Below the pieces are notes generated by a model that was not told the DNA's origin, made no database searches, and saw nothing but the letters and a program-made list of their open reading frames with translations. This document shows positions 1 through 10,642 of a DNA stretch of 64,000 nucleotides, piece by piece. The stretch spans positions 1,249,935-1,313,934 of the forward strand of contig NC_092629.1 of assembly GCF_039555335.1 (NCBI RefSeq), read 5' to 3'. A program made the position numbers and the translations under genes. Position 1 is the first letter of the stretch. The number at the start of each line of letters is the position of its first letter. Source of the stretch: Amphiura filiformis (lineage: Eukaryota > Echinodermata > Ophiuroidea > Amphilepidida > Amphiuridae).

Positions 1-447
1 GGGACCATTTATTAGTTTTTCAAACAAAACATCATGTACAAAAAATTTTAGGCTTAAACAGCTCAATGTGATATCCTGCTAATGTATACAGATGCTTTTG
101 AGTCATTCTCAACTTTAATTTCCCCTCTTTTACAACATTATTCACTTTTATAGCATTTTTTATACCTTTTTCGGATATAAAATGTATCTATTAATGACAA
201 CATTGGTGGCGGTATTTAGTTACTGGAAATTACTCTCTCAAGCTTTTAATACAATAACTCCTTTTATTGTTTGATAAAATATGTTTATAAAATTTCCTTG
301 TTATTTCACCTATTCCAACTGTTTTAATGGCAGTATTAATCACCTATCCCTTGCAAATAAAGAAATATGATTTATGATAAATAGCGCCATCTATAGTTTG
401 CATTTAGTTAATAATGAAGCCGATTCTATATACATCAAACAACCGTG
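1..447. other. Intron-like AT-rich DNA, no gene seen
   Basis: This is AT-rich sequence before the first recognisable gamma repeat unit. I see no exon, RNA gene or element here; it is probably intron of the Calx-beta gene. Confidence 0.4.
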
Positions 448-920
448 ATTGTTTGCAAAATGTCGTGCGACTATTCGAATATATCAGTGAATTCCATAAT
501 GACATTGAGCTCTTACAGACATCTTTTGCAACTTCCCTAAAGAACCAAGGGAGTTTACATAAGAAGACAATGGAAATTCTTTAAGCACACCTACCCTAAT
601 GAAGACACGAGAATCCCATGTCTTCTTCAGGGGAATGCGCATAATTTCTATCTGCAACAGGCTTGCAACAGCAATTAGTTTAGTCTGGTTCATCGAATTT
701 CGGTATTGCTTATAAATCCCACGCAACATAGAGTATACTTCAAGTAATCACAATTCAATTAAAAGTAATAGAATATACATTTTTTATCCGATTTCAGACC
801 TTTTCTACTTATTGTCTGAATAAGTAATGTGGCCAGTAAATGTAGATAATTATGCTATTGCAACAACTTATAATGTATAATTTCTTTTTTACATATCTTG
901 ATTGGATATAAAATTTGCAG

Positions 921-1024
921 TAACTTGGTATTTCCTGGATTGTAACGATTACTATGTTGACGAAGCTGGACTGTCACTATTGTCCTTAAGCGACGAGGTG
1001 ATCTGAGTGTGGTAACAACAACAA
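921..1024 (+). pseudogene. Gamma N-half Calx-beta exon, frameshifted (N1)
   Basis: The exon is preceded by TTTGCAG and followed by GTAAGT, like its copy at 2907-3011. It is 104 nt long against 105 nt there. One base is missing after GTTGACGAA, so the frame reaches TGA near the exon end (at the ATCTGA). Up to that point it encodes TWYFLDCNDYYVDE, the conserved first half of the domain. As it stands it cannot be spliced in without truncating the protein. Either it is skipped or decayed, or the base is a sequencing error. Confidence 0.8.
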
Positions 1025-1928
1025 GTAAGTTATTTCTATACAAAACAAAGTGAGTGAGATTTGGTTTTCTTAAATAATGGTTGTTCACGTTGTAGCATTC
1101 TCGACAAAATACCTTTGCTAGGCCTGGTACCTGATCTGACATTTTGCAGACGAATAACATCGTGATTTTACGTTTAAAACTCATGTCAAAATAGAAGAAA
1201 GAATAAATTCTTCGATGACTGTTAAATTTGTCAATTTTGTTCCTGCTCTGCTCCTTTTGGTTTGTATGCCATGTGGATCTTTATGTTATTACAACGTTGT
1301 TGTACGAAGCATGGCGGAATAATGAAAATGGATAGGTTGAGACCATTGAATGACAACTTTAGTGACAGTCTTACACGTTACTGAAGCAAAAATGGAAGTC
1401 TTTAAAGATATGGGTAGCAATGTGGGTTCCTTTTGTGGGTCAATATTGAGAAGGTTACTTGCGATAGGAAGATGTAAGTCAAATTTACAGCAAGGAAAGA
1501 AAATGAAACATCAATGTGAATTTACCTCGCTGGTGTTAACACATCATCAATCCGTTACATCTACTGATGTTTTGGAAGATTTTCCCTGCCGCTATTGTTT
1601 TGATTCCGTTTTGATTTGCAGTTTGTATGAACAATTATGTCTATTGCATCTTCCGAATTATATAGTCTAAGATCACATGACGTCATTAGATTTTCACAAA
1701 TTTCAAATTTGCCACATATTTAATGTACATTATATATAAACATGGTAAGTAGTCTTGGCTTTCCATCCTATATCAGAATCTTTATCAAAATCAAAATGAC
1801 CATTAAAGATTAACATTAACAAAGCCATTAACTAACCAGCAACCCTTAAGGTTTTTCAGTCTCGTAACCATGTGAATCACTTAATCAGCAACTGAATATT
1901 GCATTCATTCGACTTTTGATCAATAAAG
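1025..1928 (+). other. Intron of gamma unit R1
   Basis: This intron-like stretch is shared with R2 and R3, and in diverged form with R4 (10065-10105, 10497-10642) and R5 (after 20100). R2 lacks the part corresponding to about 1116-1357. It holds no exon or RNA gene that I can support. Confidence 0.6.
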
Positions 1929-2189
1929 CTATAACAGCAACGGATCTATCAACAACAGCAGCAATGGACTACGGAACGCTTACTGCAACGACGGATTTGA
2001 TATTTGCAGCAGACGAAGATGAGAAAACTGTAACTTTGGCTACTACCGATGATAACAGTCAGGAGCATACAGAACAACTAATGGTAGAACTTGGATTTGA
2101 TAATGCTGGTACTGCTGCTGCTGCTGGGCAGGCACTTCTTGAGCCTCTTCACAAAGCTACGGTCACAATTGACGATAACGATTCACCTA
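1929..2189 (+). CDS. Gamma C-half Calx-beta exon (C1)
   Basis: The exon has 261 nt, phase 1 at both ends, acceptor AATAAAG before it and donor GTAAGA after it. It encodes about 87 residues starting with an ITATDLSTTAAMDYG stretch, then the strand LIFAADEDEKTVTL, the acidic TDDNSQEHTEQLMVEL motif that matches the Calx-beta DD..E..E pattern, an Ala-rich loop, and the closing strand KATVTIDDND. The frame is open throughout. Its own unit's N-half (921-1024) is broken, so a functional partner would have to lie upstream of the window. Confidence 0.8.
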
Positions 2190-2906
2190 GTAAGAAATCA
2201 AACAGTATTTTACATTTTTAATGATACCTAATAATGCTAGTTCAAATTGATTCTCTTTAATTCAATATTAGAAATAAACTCTATTTGTACAGTCGACACT
2301 TATACATGATTTCGTCCATCGTAATCCCGGTAGAATTACAGTTTCCTGTATTTTTGAGAAACTGTCGAGTTCTTGCAAATTGCATGTACATTGTGGAGAC
2401 TGTTTTAAATTGATTATAAATTTAACAAACTATATTGTTTGCAAAATGTCGTGCGACTATTCGAATATATCAGTGAATTCCATAATGACATTGAGCTCTT
2501 ACAGACATCTTTTGCAACTTCCCTAAAGAACCAAGGGAGTTTACATAAGAAGACAATGGAAATTCTTTAAGCACACCTACCCTAATGAAGACACGAGAAT
2601 CCCATGTCTTCTTCAGGGGATTGCGCATAATGTCTTTCTGCAACATGCTTGCAACAGCCATTAGTTTAGTCTGGTTCATCGAATTTCGGTATTGCTTATA
2701 AATCCCACGCAACATAGAGTATACTTCAAGTAATCACAATTCAATTAAAAGTAATAGAATATACATTTTTTATCCAATTTCAGACCTTTTCTACTTATTG
2801 TCTGAATAAGTAATGTGGCCAGTAAATGTAGATAATTATTCTATTGCAACAACTTATAATGTATAATTTCTTTTTTACATATCTTGATTGGATATAAAAT
2901 TTGCAG
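2190..2906 (+). other. Intron between gamma exons C1 and N2
   Basis: This is AT-rich intron. From 2434 on it repeats the lead-in of unit R1. I see no other gene or element. Confidence 0.6.
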
Positions 2907-3499
2907 TAACTTGGTATTTCCTGGATTGTAACGATTACTATGTTGACGAAGGTGGGACTGTCACTATTGTCCTTAAGCGACGAGGTGATCTGAGTGTGAT
3001 AACAACAACAAGTAAGTTATTTCTATACAAAACAAAGTGAGTGAGATTTGGTTTTCTTAAATAATGGTTGTTCACGTTGTAGCATTCTCGACAAAATACC
3101 TTAGTGACAGTCTTACACGTTACTGAAGCAAAAATGGAAGTCTTTAAAGATATGGGTAGCAATGTGTGTTCCTTTTGTGGGTCAATATTGAGAAGGTTAC
3201 TTGCGATAGGAAGATGTAAGTCAAATTTACAGCAAGGAAAGAAAAATGAAACATCAATGTGAATTTACCTCGCTGGTGTTAACACATCATCAATCCGTTA
3301 CATCTACTGATGTTTTGGAAGATTTTACCTGCCGCTATTGTTTTGATTCCGTTTTGATTTGCAGTTTGTATGAACAATTATGGCAATTGCATCTTCCGAA
3401 TTATATAGTCTAAGATCACATGACGTCATTAGATTTTCACAAATTTTAAATTTGCCACATATTTAATGTACATTATATATAAACATGTTAAGTAGTCTT
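2434..3499 (+). repeat. Gamma unit R2, internally deleted and truncated
   Basis: R2 is a near-identical copy of R1 up to about 3103. It then jumps over about 242 nt of R1 (joint at a short CTT microhomology) and continues to about 3499. There it breaks into the middle of the next copy without ever reaching a C-half exon. Confidence 0.75.
2907..3011 (+). CDS. Gamma N-half Calx-beta exon, intact (N2)
   Basis: This exon has 105 nt, phase 1 at both ends, acceptor TTTGCAG and donor GTAAGT. It encodes TWYFLDCNDYYVDEGGTVT and then a basic strand ending KRRGDLSV, the usual first half of a Calx-beta domain with its conserved E and R-x-G. The C-half of its own unit is missing and the next one (4258) is only a stub. 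The first intact downstream partner in the same phase is at 14194, which implies an 11.2-kb intron. Confidence 0.8.
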
Positions 3500-3537
3500 T
3501 AAGCGACGAGGTGATATGAGTGTGGCAACAACAACAA
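3500..3537 (+). pseudogene. 3' stub of a gamma N-half exon (N3)
   Basis: Only the last 38 nt of an N-half exon (AAGCGACGAGGTGAT.. to the GTAAGT donor) are present, joined directly to intron sequence of R2 at 3499. There is no acceptor and no N-terminal strand, so it cannot work as an exon. It marks the breakpoint of an unequal duplication. Confidence 0.75.
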
Positions 3538-4257
3538 GTAAGTTATTTCTATGCAAAACAAAGTGAGTGAGATTTGGTTTCCTTACATAATGGTTGTTCA
3601 CATTGTAGCATTCTCGTCAAAATACCTTTGCTAGGCCTTGTACCTGATCTGACATTTCGCAGACGAATAACATCGTGATTTTACGTTTAAAACTCGTGTC
3701 AAAATAGAAGAAATAATAAATTCTTTGATGACTGTAAAATTTATCAATTTTGGTTTGTATGCCATGTGAATAGTTATGTTATTACTACTTTGTTGGCTCC
3801 TTTTGTGGGTCAATAATGAGAAGGTTACTTGTGATAGGGAGATGTAAGTCAAATTTACAACAAGGAAAGAAAATGAAAAATCAATATGAATTTACCTCGC
3901 TGGTGTTAACACATCATCAATCCGTTACATCTACTGATGTTTTGGAAGATTTTACCTGCCGCTATTGTTTTGATTCCGTTTTGATTTGCAGTTTGTATGA
4001 ACAATTAAGATTTTCTCCGCCGCTATTGTTTGGATTCCGTTTTGATTTTGTACATTATATATAAACATGTTAAGTGGTCTTAGCTTTCCATCCTATAGCA
4101 AAATCTTTATTAAAATCAAAATGACCATTAGAGATTAACATTAACAAAGCCATGAATTAACCAGCAACCCTTAAGGCTTTTTATTTAGTTAGTGACCATG
4201 TGAATTGCTTAATTCAGCATCTGAATATTGCATTCAATTTCCTTTTGACCAACAAAG

Positions 4258-4278
4258 CTATAACAGCAACGGATCTAT
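4258..4278 (+). pseudogene. 5' stub of a gamma C-half exon (C3)
   Basis: The acceptor context TTTTGACCAACAAAG and the first 21 nt of the C-half exon match the copy at 14194. Unrelated DNA follows. The rest of the exon is gone, so this is the left breakpoint of the inserted block. Confidence 0.8.
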
Positions 4279-5640
4279 GTTGTAGACCACACATGTTCGG
4301 TGAGATTTGCGAACTTTGTTTTTCGGACTGACAAGTATATTGCGGATAATGTTAATAGGCCGGACTTAAATATGTTTTGAAGATTGCTATGTTGACACCG
4401 TCTAGGCCTGCAAAAATGAGGACGTTAATATCGGAGAAGAAAACAGGTCCGGTGAGGTTCACAAGCGATGAAGCGCTATCGTTGTTGGTAGCAGTCGGAG
4501 GGCCATCGTGCGCGTTTTCCGTTAAAGGTCAAATTATTAACGTACGCGACCTTTGCAAAAATGACCGTCGCACTCTTGGGTATGCTTTTTTACCTTTTTC
4601 GCGGAAATTTTCGATTTTAAATGTATCGTATTATGTGTAGCCAATCATCTTGGGCAATTTACAAATAAGCTTGTATTGAAAATATCTTCAAAATTCTCTA
4701 CTTGATTCCCATTTTGTGTACTTTTGTTGTTAGAATTCGTGATTTTTGCGTTTGCGTTATCTTCATATTTATTTTCGTTGCTAAGGACTTCTAACCCGGA
4801 TATTTTCTGTCTTAACGCTTTAATCATTCTAATTTTTAGCCATACAAGTAATTTCAACCTTTATCTATCGATTAGTCTTTGTCCCAAATATTGAACTTAA
4901 AAATTTAAGTTGTTATAATGGTTTAAATTGGTTACCCAGATTCGGCCCATGCAGGAAAATTAAGTAAACAACTTCATAACAATACCGCGTGACTTGACAC
5001 CATGAACGAGTACACGCGCGAGACTTTGTTGCGCCCGAGCGCGCCATTCATCTGCGTTCAGTGAAATACGCGCGCGCAGCTTAACACTGCTCGCATGAAC
5101 TTTCTCAATGTTGTTGTCGCATGGCCTACTGAATACTGGTATTTTTCCGTCTTGTAAAATACCCTTTTCATCCCGGCAGGTTTTTGTCTTAACCAACCAA
5201 AAATCTTGATTTTTTAATATGAGGATAATAAGCCATGTTTCTAATCATATGCAAATTCCTGATTTATGAACTCGTACCAGTTTTAAAATATAGTAGTTTT
5301 TGTTACTCTTTTATCTGAATTCATGACAAAAATTTGTATTTATGTGCCCATATCATATTCCTTGCAAAGCTACGGTATTTTTTGTGAACATATATGGAAT
5401 GTTGAAAGCCTTTCTTATAGTTATTTATAAAATATATAGCTATTAGGAGTTGTAGAGAGAATTTTGGAAGCTTTTAAAACTGCAACCCAAACCAAGCAAA
5501 TTTGAATTTTCGTTGTGTGCGTATTCATAGCGTACAGTTTAATAATAGCGCGTCAAAGTTGAATGGCCCTCCAACTGGTAGAAAACAATCCTACCAAACT
5601 ACTACAGACTACTAGGCTGCAAAACACAAAAATGCTGACA
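4279..5640. other. Inserted DNA left of the Transib relic
   Basis: This stretch is unrelated to the Calx-beta units and locally CpG-richer (near 4380-4580 and 4990-5110) than the AT-rich surroundings. A + strand frame at 4377-4640 (87 codons, with FTSDEALSLLV) could be a remnant of the transposase N-terminal part, but I do not recognise it securely. Around 5560-5640 there are short segments that could be decayed transposase sequence just ahead of the clear match at 5643. Confidence 0.35.
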
Positions 5641-5965
5641 CATATCCACCATATAACGAGGTTCGTGATGCTAAAAGTAAATGCTACCCTGATAATATTC
5701 AGGTGTTAGAAGATACTGCGAAGGTACCCCTTCAAAGTCTCTTGGATCACACAGCACTTAGAATAAATCAGCAAGAGAAAGAACAAGTCATTATTATTGA
5801 AATATGCATGAAAATGAACAATTAAACTGTACTCTGGTGTGCAAATGGGGCTTTGACGGCTCATCTGGCCAAAGTGAGTATAAACAGAAGTCCTCTTCAG
5901 GCCAGATGGATGACAGCAGTCTGTTTTGTACCACTCTTGTGCCTTTGATGATACATAGAGACAGT

Positions 5966-7060
5966 GTGTTACGAGTCGTACTTGACTCAAGGCCAAAATC
6001 ACCTTTTACCCGAACTCACACGAATGCACAACACAAATACACTGTTTGATTAAGCTAACATAATCTAAGTCTTTAATTGAAAACTAAGTATGCTTGGTAC
6101 ATATAACAACAATTACAATAAAATCACACGATCAGTTTTATTCTATAGGCACTTAACCAGCGGTCTTCTTGTTGGTGATTCTAGAGTTCTTGTAATGTTC
6201 TGGACGACTGATGTAATATATCCTTATTCACTTGTCATGCGAAAATCAGCGATGTCCATTGTACACTTGCATTTATAAATCCGTGCGTATAAAATCCTCA
6301 TACGAAAATGATGATGCTTTCTCCAATCTCCTTTGCGCTGCTATCTCCACAAATATATCTCCTTGCGCTGCTTTCTCCAAAAATATATCTCCTTGCGCTG
6401 CTTTCTCCAAAAATGGTGTTTCTTTCACCAATCACTCTTTTTCCAGGGAACAGGGTTCTTTAACACAGCTCCGCTGTTTTTGACAGATGCGTGGCCTTCA
6501 CAAACCCAGCAAACTCCAGCAATTCGACAGAAGAACTTTAATCCTTTGATGAGGAAGAGCACTTTTGTGTGCTCGCAATCTCCTTCGTTGCTGTATTAAA
6601 ATAGCTCAATTATTGGCTACATAAACTGGTAAAATGTACTTCTTTTTTGAAGCACGAAGACCATCACACACATGTGGAGTTTCTCAATCTCCCATGGCAT
6701 TCTGTAAAGTCCCAACAAAAGCCTCCAGCTTTTTATATCAGTACTCATGCAAAAAACCCATCATCTATTAATAAACCATTACTTCAATCACATTTTCACA
6801 ACATTGCTGCAATCTTGGGATTTCCCAAGATTAATTATACACATTCACCTTTCACATTACATCACTTCCTGAGGTTTTTCTGACTATGGTGCAATATACT
6901 GAACTGGGGATTTCCAAGTTCCAAACATAGATCTGACTTTGTTTACAATAATTTGGGGGAATTCCAAAAATGATTTTCCACATCACTATCTTGCACGTAC
7001 AAGGGAGTTTCCCATCTCATGAAATACTTTCAGATTGTAAACAAAGTTAAATGATTAAAT
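5966..7060. mobile_element. Insertion inside the Transib pseudogene, unclassified
   Basis: About 1.1 kb separates transposase segments that are normally adjacent (LVPLMI.. and ..WQNP.PSS). I see no clear terminal repeats or coding capacity. It contains a short tandem repeat near 6335-6416. A small MITE-like element or several small ones could explain it. Confidence 0.4.
6335..6416 (+). repeat. 31-bp tandem repeat, about 2.6 copies
   Basis: The unit TTGCGCTGCTTTCTCCAAAA followed by ATATATCTCC is present in three nearly identical steps. It lies in the insertion that splits the Transib relic. Confidence 0.8.
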
Positions 7061-8230
7061 TAAATTACTCAGGGCACATCACAAGTGTGATATGGCAAAA
7101 CCCAGTCCCCTCCTCCTCAAGATTCTGCCGCCCTATTCATCTTCAATTCAAGAAGGAAACAACAGAACTATCTAAGCAAGAATACGACGTCATTCAATAT
7201 AAGATCGGCAATTTAAATCCAAAGAATGTAACATTAGACATAGACTATGAACTAGCATAAGATGAAAACAGGAAAGATAACGTACAAATAACATATGACT
7301 TGCACTTTACTATGGCTGACCAAAAGGTATTGAGTGCTTTAACAGAAACCAAGTCATCAATGCGTTGCTATGTATGTGGTGCAACACAGAAAAGCTTTAA
7401 TGACCTGAAGAATCTTCCAGCTCCGAACGAGGAATTTTAAAAAGTTCTACGAACTTTAACCTCTGCACAAATGGATAAGGGGTTTTGAGATGCTTCTACA
7501 TATTGCTTTTATACAGAATTCCAATTAAACATTGGCGTGTTTCAAATGAGAAAGACAAAAGCTAAATATAGCTGCAAAGAAGAAAGAAGTACATGATAAA
7601 TTAAAAGTGGAAATGGGACTGAAAGTTGACGAACCTAAGCAGGGGTCCGGTAATACTAATGACGGGACTACGGCTCGTACAGTTTTCAAGAATGAGCAAA
7701 CCTTTGCTGACATTTGTGGACTGGATCTTAATCTGGTGCGAAGATTACATTTCGTGTTCATAGCAATTTCATGAAAATCTGCTCTGGACCCCGACAAATT
7801 GGAAGAATACTGTCAGGAAACAGCAGAACTGCTTGTGCAACTATTTCCATGGTATGGCATGCCTGTCAGTGTGGATGTACTGCTAATCAATGGAGCCTCA
7901 ATTCTTCTTAATTTGCTCTTGCCAATCAGAAAGATGAGTGAGGAATCACAAGAAGCGTGGAACAAGGACAACAAAATGTTTCGCAGGAAACACACAAGGA
8001 AGACATCGCGAGTGGATACCATGAACGATGTTTTCCATAATGGTGACAGGGGGTATTGCTATTAGCAACGTCTCTCTGAAATGTCCAGAAGCAAACCCTC
8101 TGCCACGTGAAGTCCTGGCTATGCTATCAGACTCAATCACTCAAGACGATGACTCTTCCGACAGTGACTCTTTATATATAAGAAATAGAGAAACATGTAA
8201 AAACTCTTTGAACAGAAAACTTTCATAAAG

Positions 8231-8790
8231 TGTACTCAAACACACAGTTTGCTTTAGTTATGGGACTTCGTTTTAATCATGATAATGATATCATAAAACA
8301 ATTTCATAAATGTAGCTCAGTGTGCTAATGTTAAGGACATGTGATAAAGTTGTGGTCGTTTTGGTCGGAAAAATAATTGTTTTAAAATATGAGTATCAGG
8401 GAATTAGAGTAGGCCTATTCTGACCTCATTACCTTTTCATTGAAACGTACATTCACGTATTACATTTATATTCTATTCCGTGTTGAACATTCAGATAAAC
8501 TATAGAATTTATGAAGGAAACTCAAGACACAAAAATCCCATGGTCTGATATTTTAAACGTGACATCTAGATTTAGGATTACGTCTGCTGTAAAAAAAAAA
8601 TCACACATTTCAGCATTGGGCCTATAGTGAACGACCAATAAACATGCCGTAACTGTATCATGTGTCTGGAAGGGGGTAATGGAGAATTGCAATTTGAATC
8701 AGATTACATCATTTTAATGTCATTTGTGATGGTGCATATGGTTAATAAGTTGTAATATCCGAGGTGGAGTCTTCCATTGACATGTTATAC
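8231..8790. other. Unassigned DNA after the Transib relic
   Basis: AT-rich and without a supported exon. It may include the Transib 3' flank. The phrase CCTATAGTG near 8630 resembles an inverted CACTATAGG terminus, but I found no matching left end. Confidence 0.3.
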
Positions 8791-8792
8791 GT

Positions 8793-9149
8793 ACCCAGCA
8801 AACATAAAACGGTTTCGACATCATTCGCAAAAGGTTAACATGTCGGGTTATATAAAGGACATATAAAAGTAGGCATATGAAACGTTTTCATAACATTCAA
8901 AAACATTTGTTGATAACCTACTGCAAAATTCTAACATAGCGTTATTCAAATGTTGACAAAATATTTGTCAAAAAATGTTTGCAAAAATATTTTACAATAA
9001 CATTTTGAAAACATCTAAAAAATATTGTTGTAGTGTGTTTCCATAAAAACGTTTTAAAACGTTTCCATAACCCGACATATAATGTTATTTAAACGTTTTT
9101 ATCTAAACCAAAACCCAAAATATAAAATCATTTTTGTGTTTGCTGGGTA
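8793..9149. mobile_element. MITE with ACCCAGCAAACA termini
   Basis: It starts ACCCAGCAAACATAAAA and ends TTTGTGTTTGCTGGGT, an inverted terminal repeat. Inside are many AACGTTTT and ATGTCGGGTTATA / TATAACCCGACAT words in both orientations. It has no coding capacity. The same family occurs at 14521-15208, and a decayed trace is present near 38150-38250 in each array unit. Confidence 0.85.
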
Positions 9150-9461
9150 TAAGCTCCTGCCTTTTGGGGTACTTTTTCGCCAATTTAGGTATCGCGATGG
9201 GTGGGTTTTCACCACAGACGAAAGCGCACAACATCATTGTGTATTTTGGGAAACATGTTGGTAAAAGCACCCAGTTTGGGCAAAATTTGATGTTTTTTCA
9301 AGGAAATTGTTATATTGATGGGTTGCAAACTAGAGGCAAAATTATGTTAAGAGAATGGCGACGTTTTGGAGTCCAGCAGGAACAATCACGTACACATTTT
9401 GGGAAAGAACCCCCAACATCTAGTCTGACTGGTTGTTTGTTTGCTTATATTTAAAAAAAAA

Positions 9462-9930
9462 TGTCAACATTTTATTGATGTCATATGTATTAGAAAATGC
9501 CGTCAGTAAATTTTGCAGTCCGTATATAACCTTGAATATGCTATTTTATAATAATACCTTTGTATGAGTAGTTAGCCAATCACGGCCCGGTATTTTAATG
9601 ACGTTAAATGCTTTGGAAAATGCCTCTAATTGATTTCGCAGTCCTTGAGGGGATTTGCCCGTTTTGGATCATAATTCTTCCCAGGCATTTGAATAACTGT
9701 TGGAGGAATAATTGACCAATCACATGTCAGCATATTAATGACGTCATACGTTTTCAAAAATGTCATCATTGAATTTCGCACCCCTTGGAACCCCTACTTT
9801 GATTTTCCAATCAAAATTTGAACATATGTCATTTGAAATACTGTTGTAAACTAAACGACCAATCACCGTTCAGCATTTTGATGGCGTTGTATATTTTTTA
9901 AATATGCCTCCATCGAGTTCTGCAGCCTCA
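9462..9930 (+). repeat. Diverged tandem repeat carrying CCAAT and CRE-like words
   Basis: About four diverged copies at a 140-145-nt step (near 9462, 9573, 9713, 9858) share the order CCAATCAC, CAGCATTTTAATGACGTCAT, AAAATGCC, TGAATTTCGCAG. The first copy lacks the CCAATCAC. The third has an exact TGACGTCA. No function can be shown; it is listed as a repeat. Confidence 0.65.
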
Positions 9931-10064
9931 AAACCCTTAGTATAGTCATTTTACATTGTTTGTATCCGTTTGATAGTCCGTTTATAACTTTGGCACACTT
10001 TAAGGCAATTCTGGCCCACTGTGCGCTGGTGTAAACGCGTCTATAATTCGTTTCATTGGCTAAT

Positions 10065-10642
10065 TTTTAAAAGATTTTCCCACCGCTGTTGTTTTGATTT
10101 CGTTTTTAATCAAATGTTTTGCAAGAAACAGATTATTTAAAAAGAACGAAAAGGATTTCACGGTACAAAATATGAAACCCATTGACAGTTAACCACTATT
10201 GCGCATTGTGTTGAATGATCTTTCTTTCAAACTTGGAATGAAGTGAATTGACGCATGCGTTATGTAATCGCTCATTGCTTCGCAATCAGTCGACTGATTC
10301 CAGTAACATTAGCGTATAAGATGCAGAATAAGATGGGCTACACGCTAACTTGTCGATTTTTGGATTCTGATGTCTATTTCTCGACTTACGTCTAAATTCA
10401 TTCGCCCGGGAATTTTTTATGGGACACCCTGTACATCTTAGTGTTGATATATCAAGAAATGTCAAATTTGGGTGTGGACGAATGTGTCTTCCATTACATG
10501 TTAAGTAGTCTTAGCTTTCCATCCGATAGCAACATATTTATTAAAATCATAATGACCAATAAAGATTAACATTAACAAAGCCATGAATTAACCAGCAACA
10601 CTTAAGGCTTTTTATTCAGTTTGTGACCATGTGAATCGCTTA
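10065..10642 (+). other. Remnants of gamma unit R4 intron, interrupted
   Basis: 10065-10105 matches the R1 intron segment near 1575 (GATTTTCCC..GCCGCT..GTTTTGATT). 10497-10642 matches the later part of the same intron (ACATGTTAAGTAGTCTTAGC to GTGAATCGCTTA). Between them lies about 390 nt of unrelated DNA. No N-half exon is found for this unit. The intron resumes at about 14145, after two inserted elements. Confidence 0.65.

Larger units (their letters stand above)
448..2433 (+). repeat. Gamma unit R1 of a local ~2-kb tandem repeat
   Basis: This unit starts at the phrase ATTGTTTGCAAAATGTCG, which recurs at 2434. It contains about 470 nt of lead-in, an N-half exon (921-1024, frameshifted), an intron of 904 nt and a C-half exon (1929-2189). 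A diverged copy of the lead-in recurs near 18690, before the N-half exon at 19187. The unit is the ancestral module of the gamma-type domains. Small reading frames in the lead-in (for example 484-729 minus) recur at 2470-2715 only because the whole DNA is duplicated. Confidence 0.8.
3500..4278 (+). repeat. Gamma unit R3, truncated on both sides
   Basis: R3 begins in mid N-half exon and ends 21 nt into the C-half exon. The intron between resembles R1 and carries small rearrangements, including a short repeat of the GCCGCTATTGTTT phrase near 3958 and 4018. Confidence 0.7.
5641..8230 (+). pseudogene. Transib-family transposase pseudogene (RAG1-related), split by an insertion
   Basis: Several consecutive + strand frames give a decayed Transib transposase, the DDE transposase family from which RAG1 derives. 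In order: 5643-5800 (YPPYNEVRDAK, VPLQSLLDHTALRI); 5804-5965 in another frame (CKWGFDGSSGQSEYKQK with the catalytic-type FDG, then LVPLMI); a break of about 1.1 kb; 7051-7260 (WQNPVPSSSRFCRP, QFKKET); 7310-7437 (MRCYVCGATQKSFNDL); 7600-7790 (PKQGSGNTNDGTTAR, comparable to the RAG1/Transib GNTARR region); 7799-8025 (PWYGMPVSVDVLLI, the tail with ARNKD-like EAWNKDNKMFR); then a further frame to about 8190. Stops and frameshifts make it non-functional. Family assignment rests on recalled motif order; I could not place terminal CACTATG-type repeats. Confidence 0.8.

Noticed and set aside
4377-4640. An 87-codon frame as an independent gene
   Set aside because: It lies in inserted DNA next to a transposase relic, with no splice borders or recognised domain; at most a transposase fragment.
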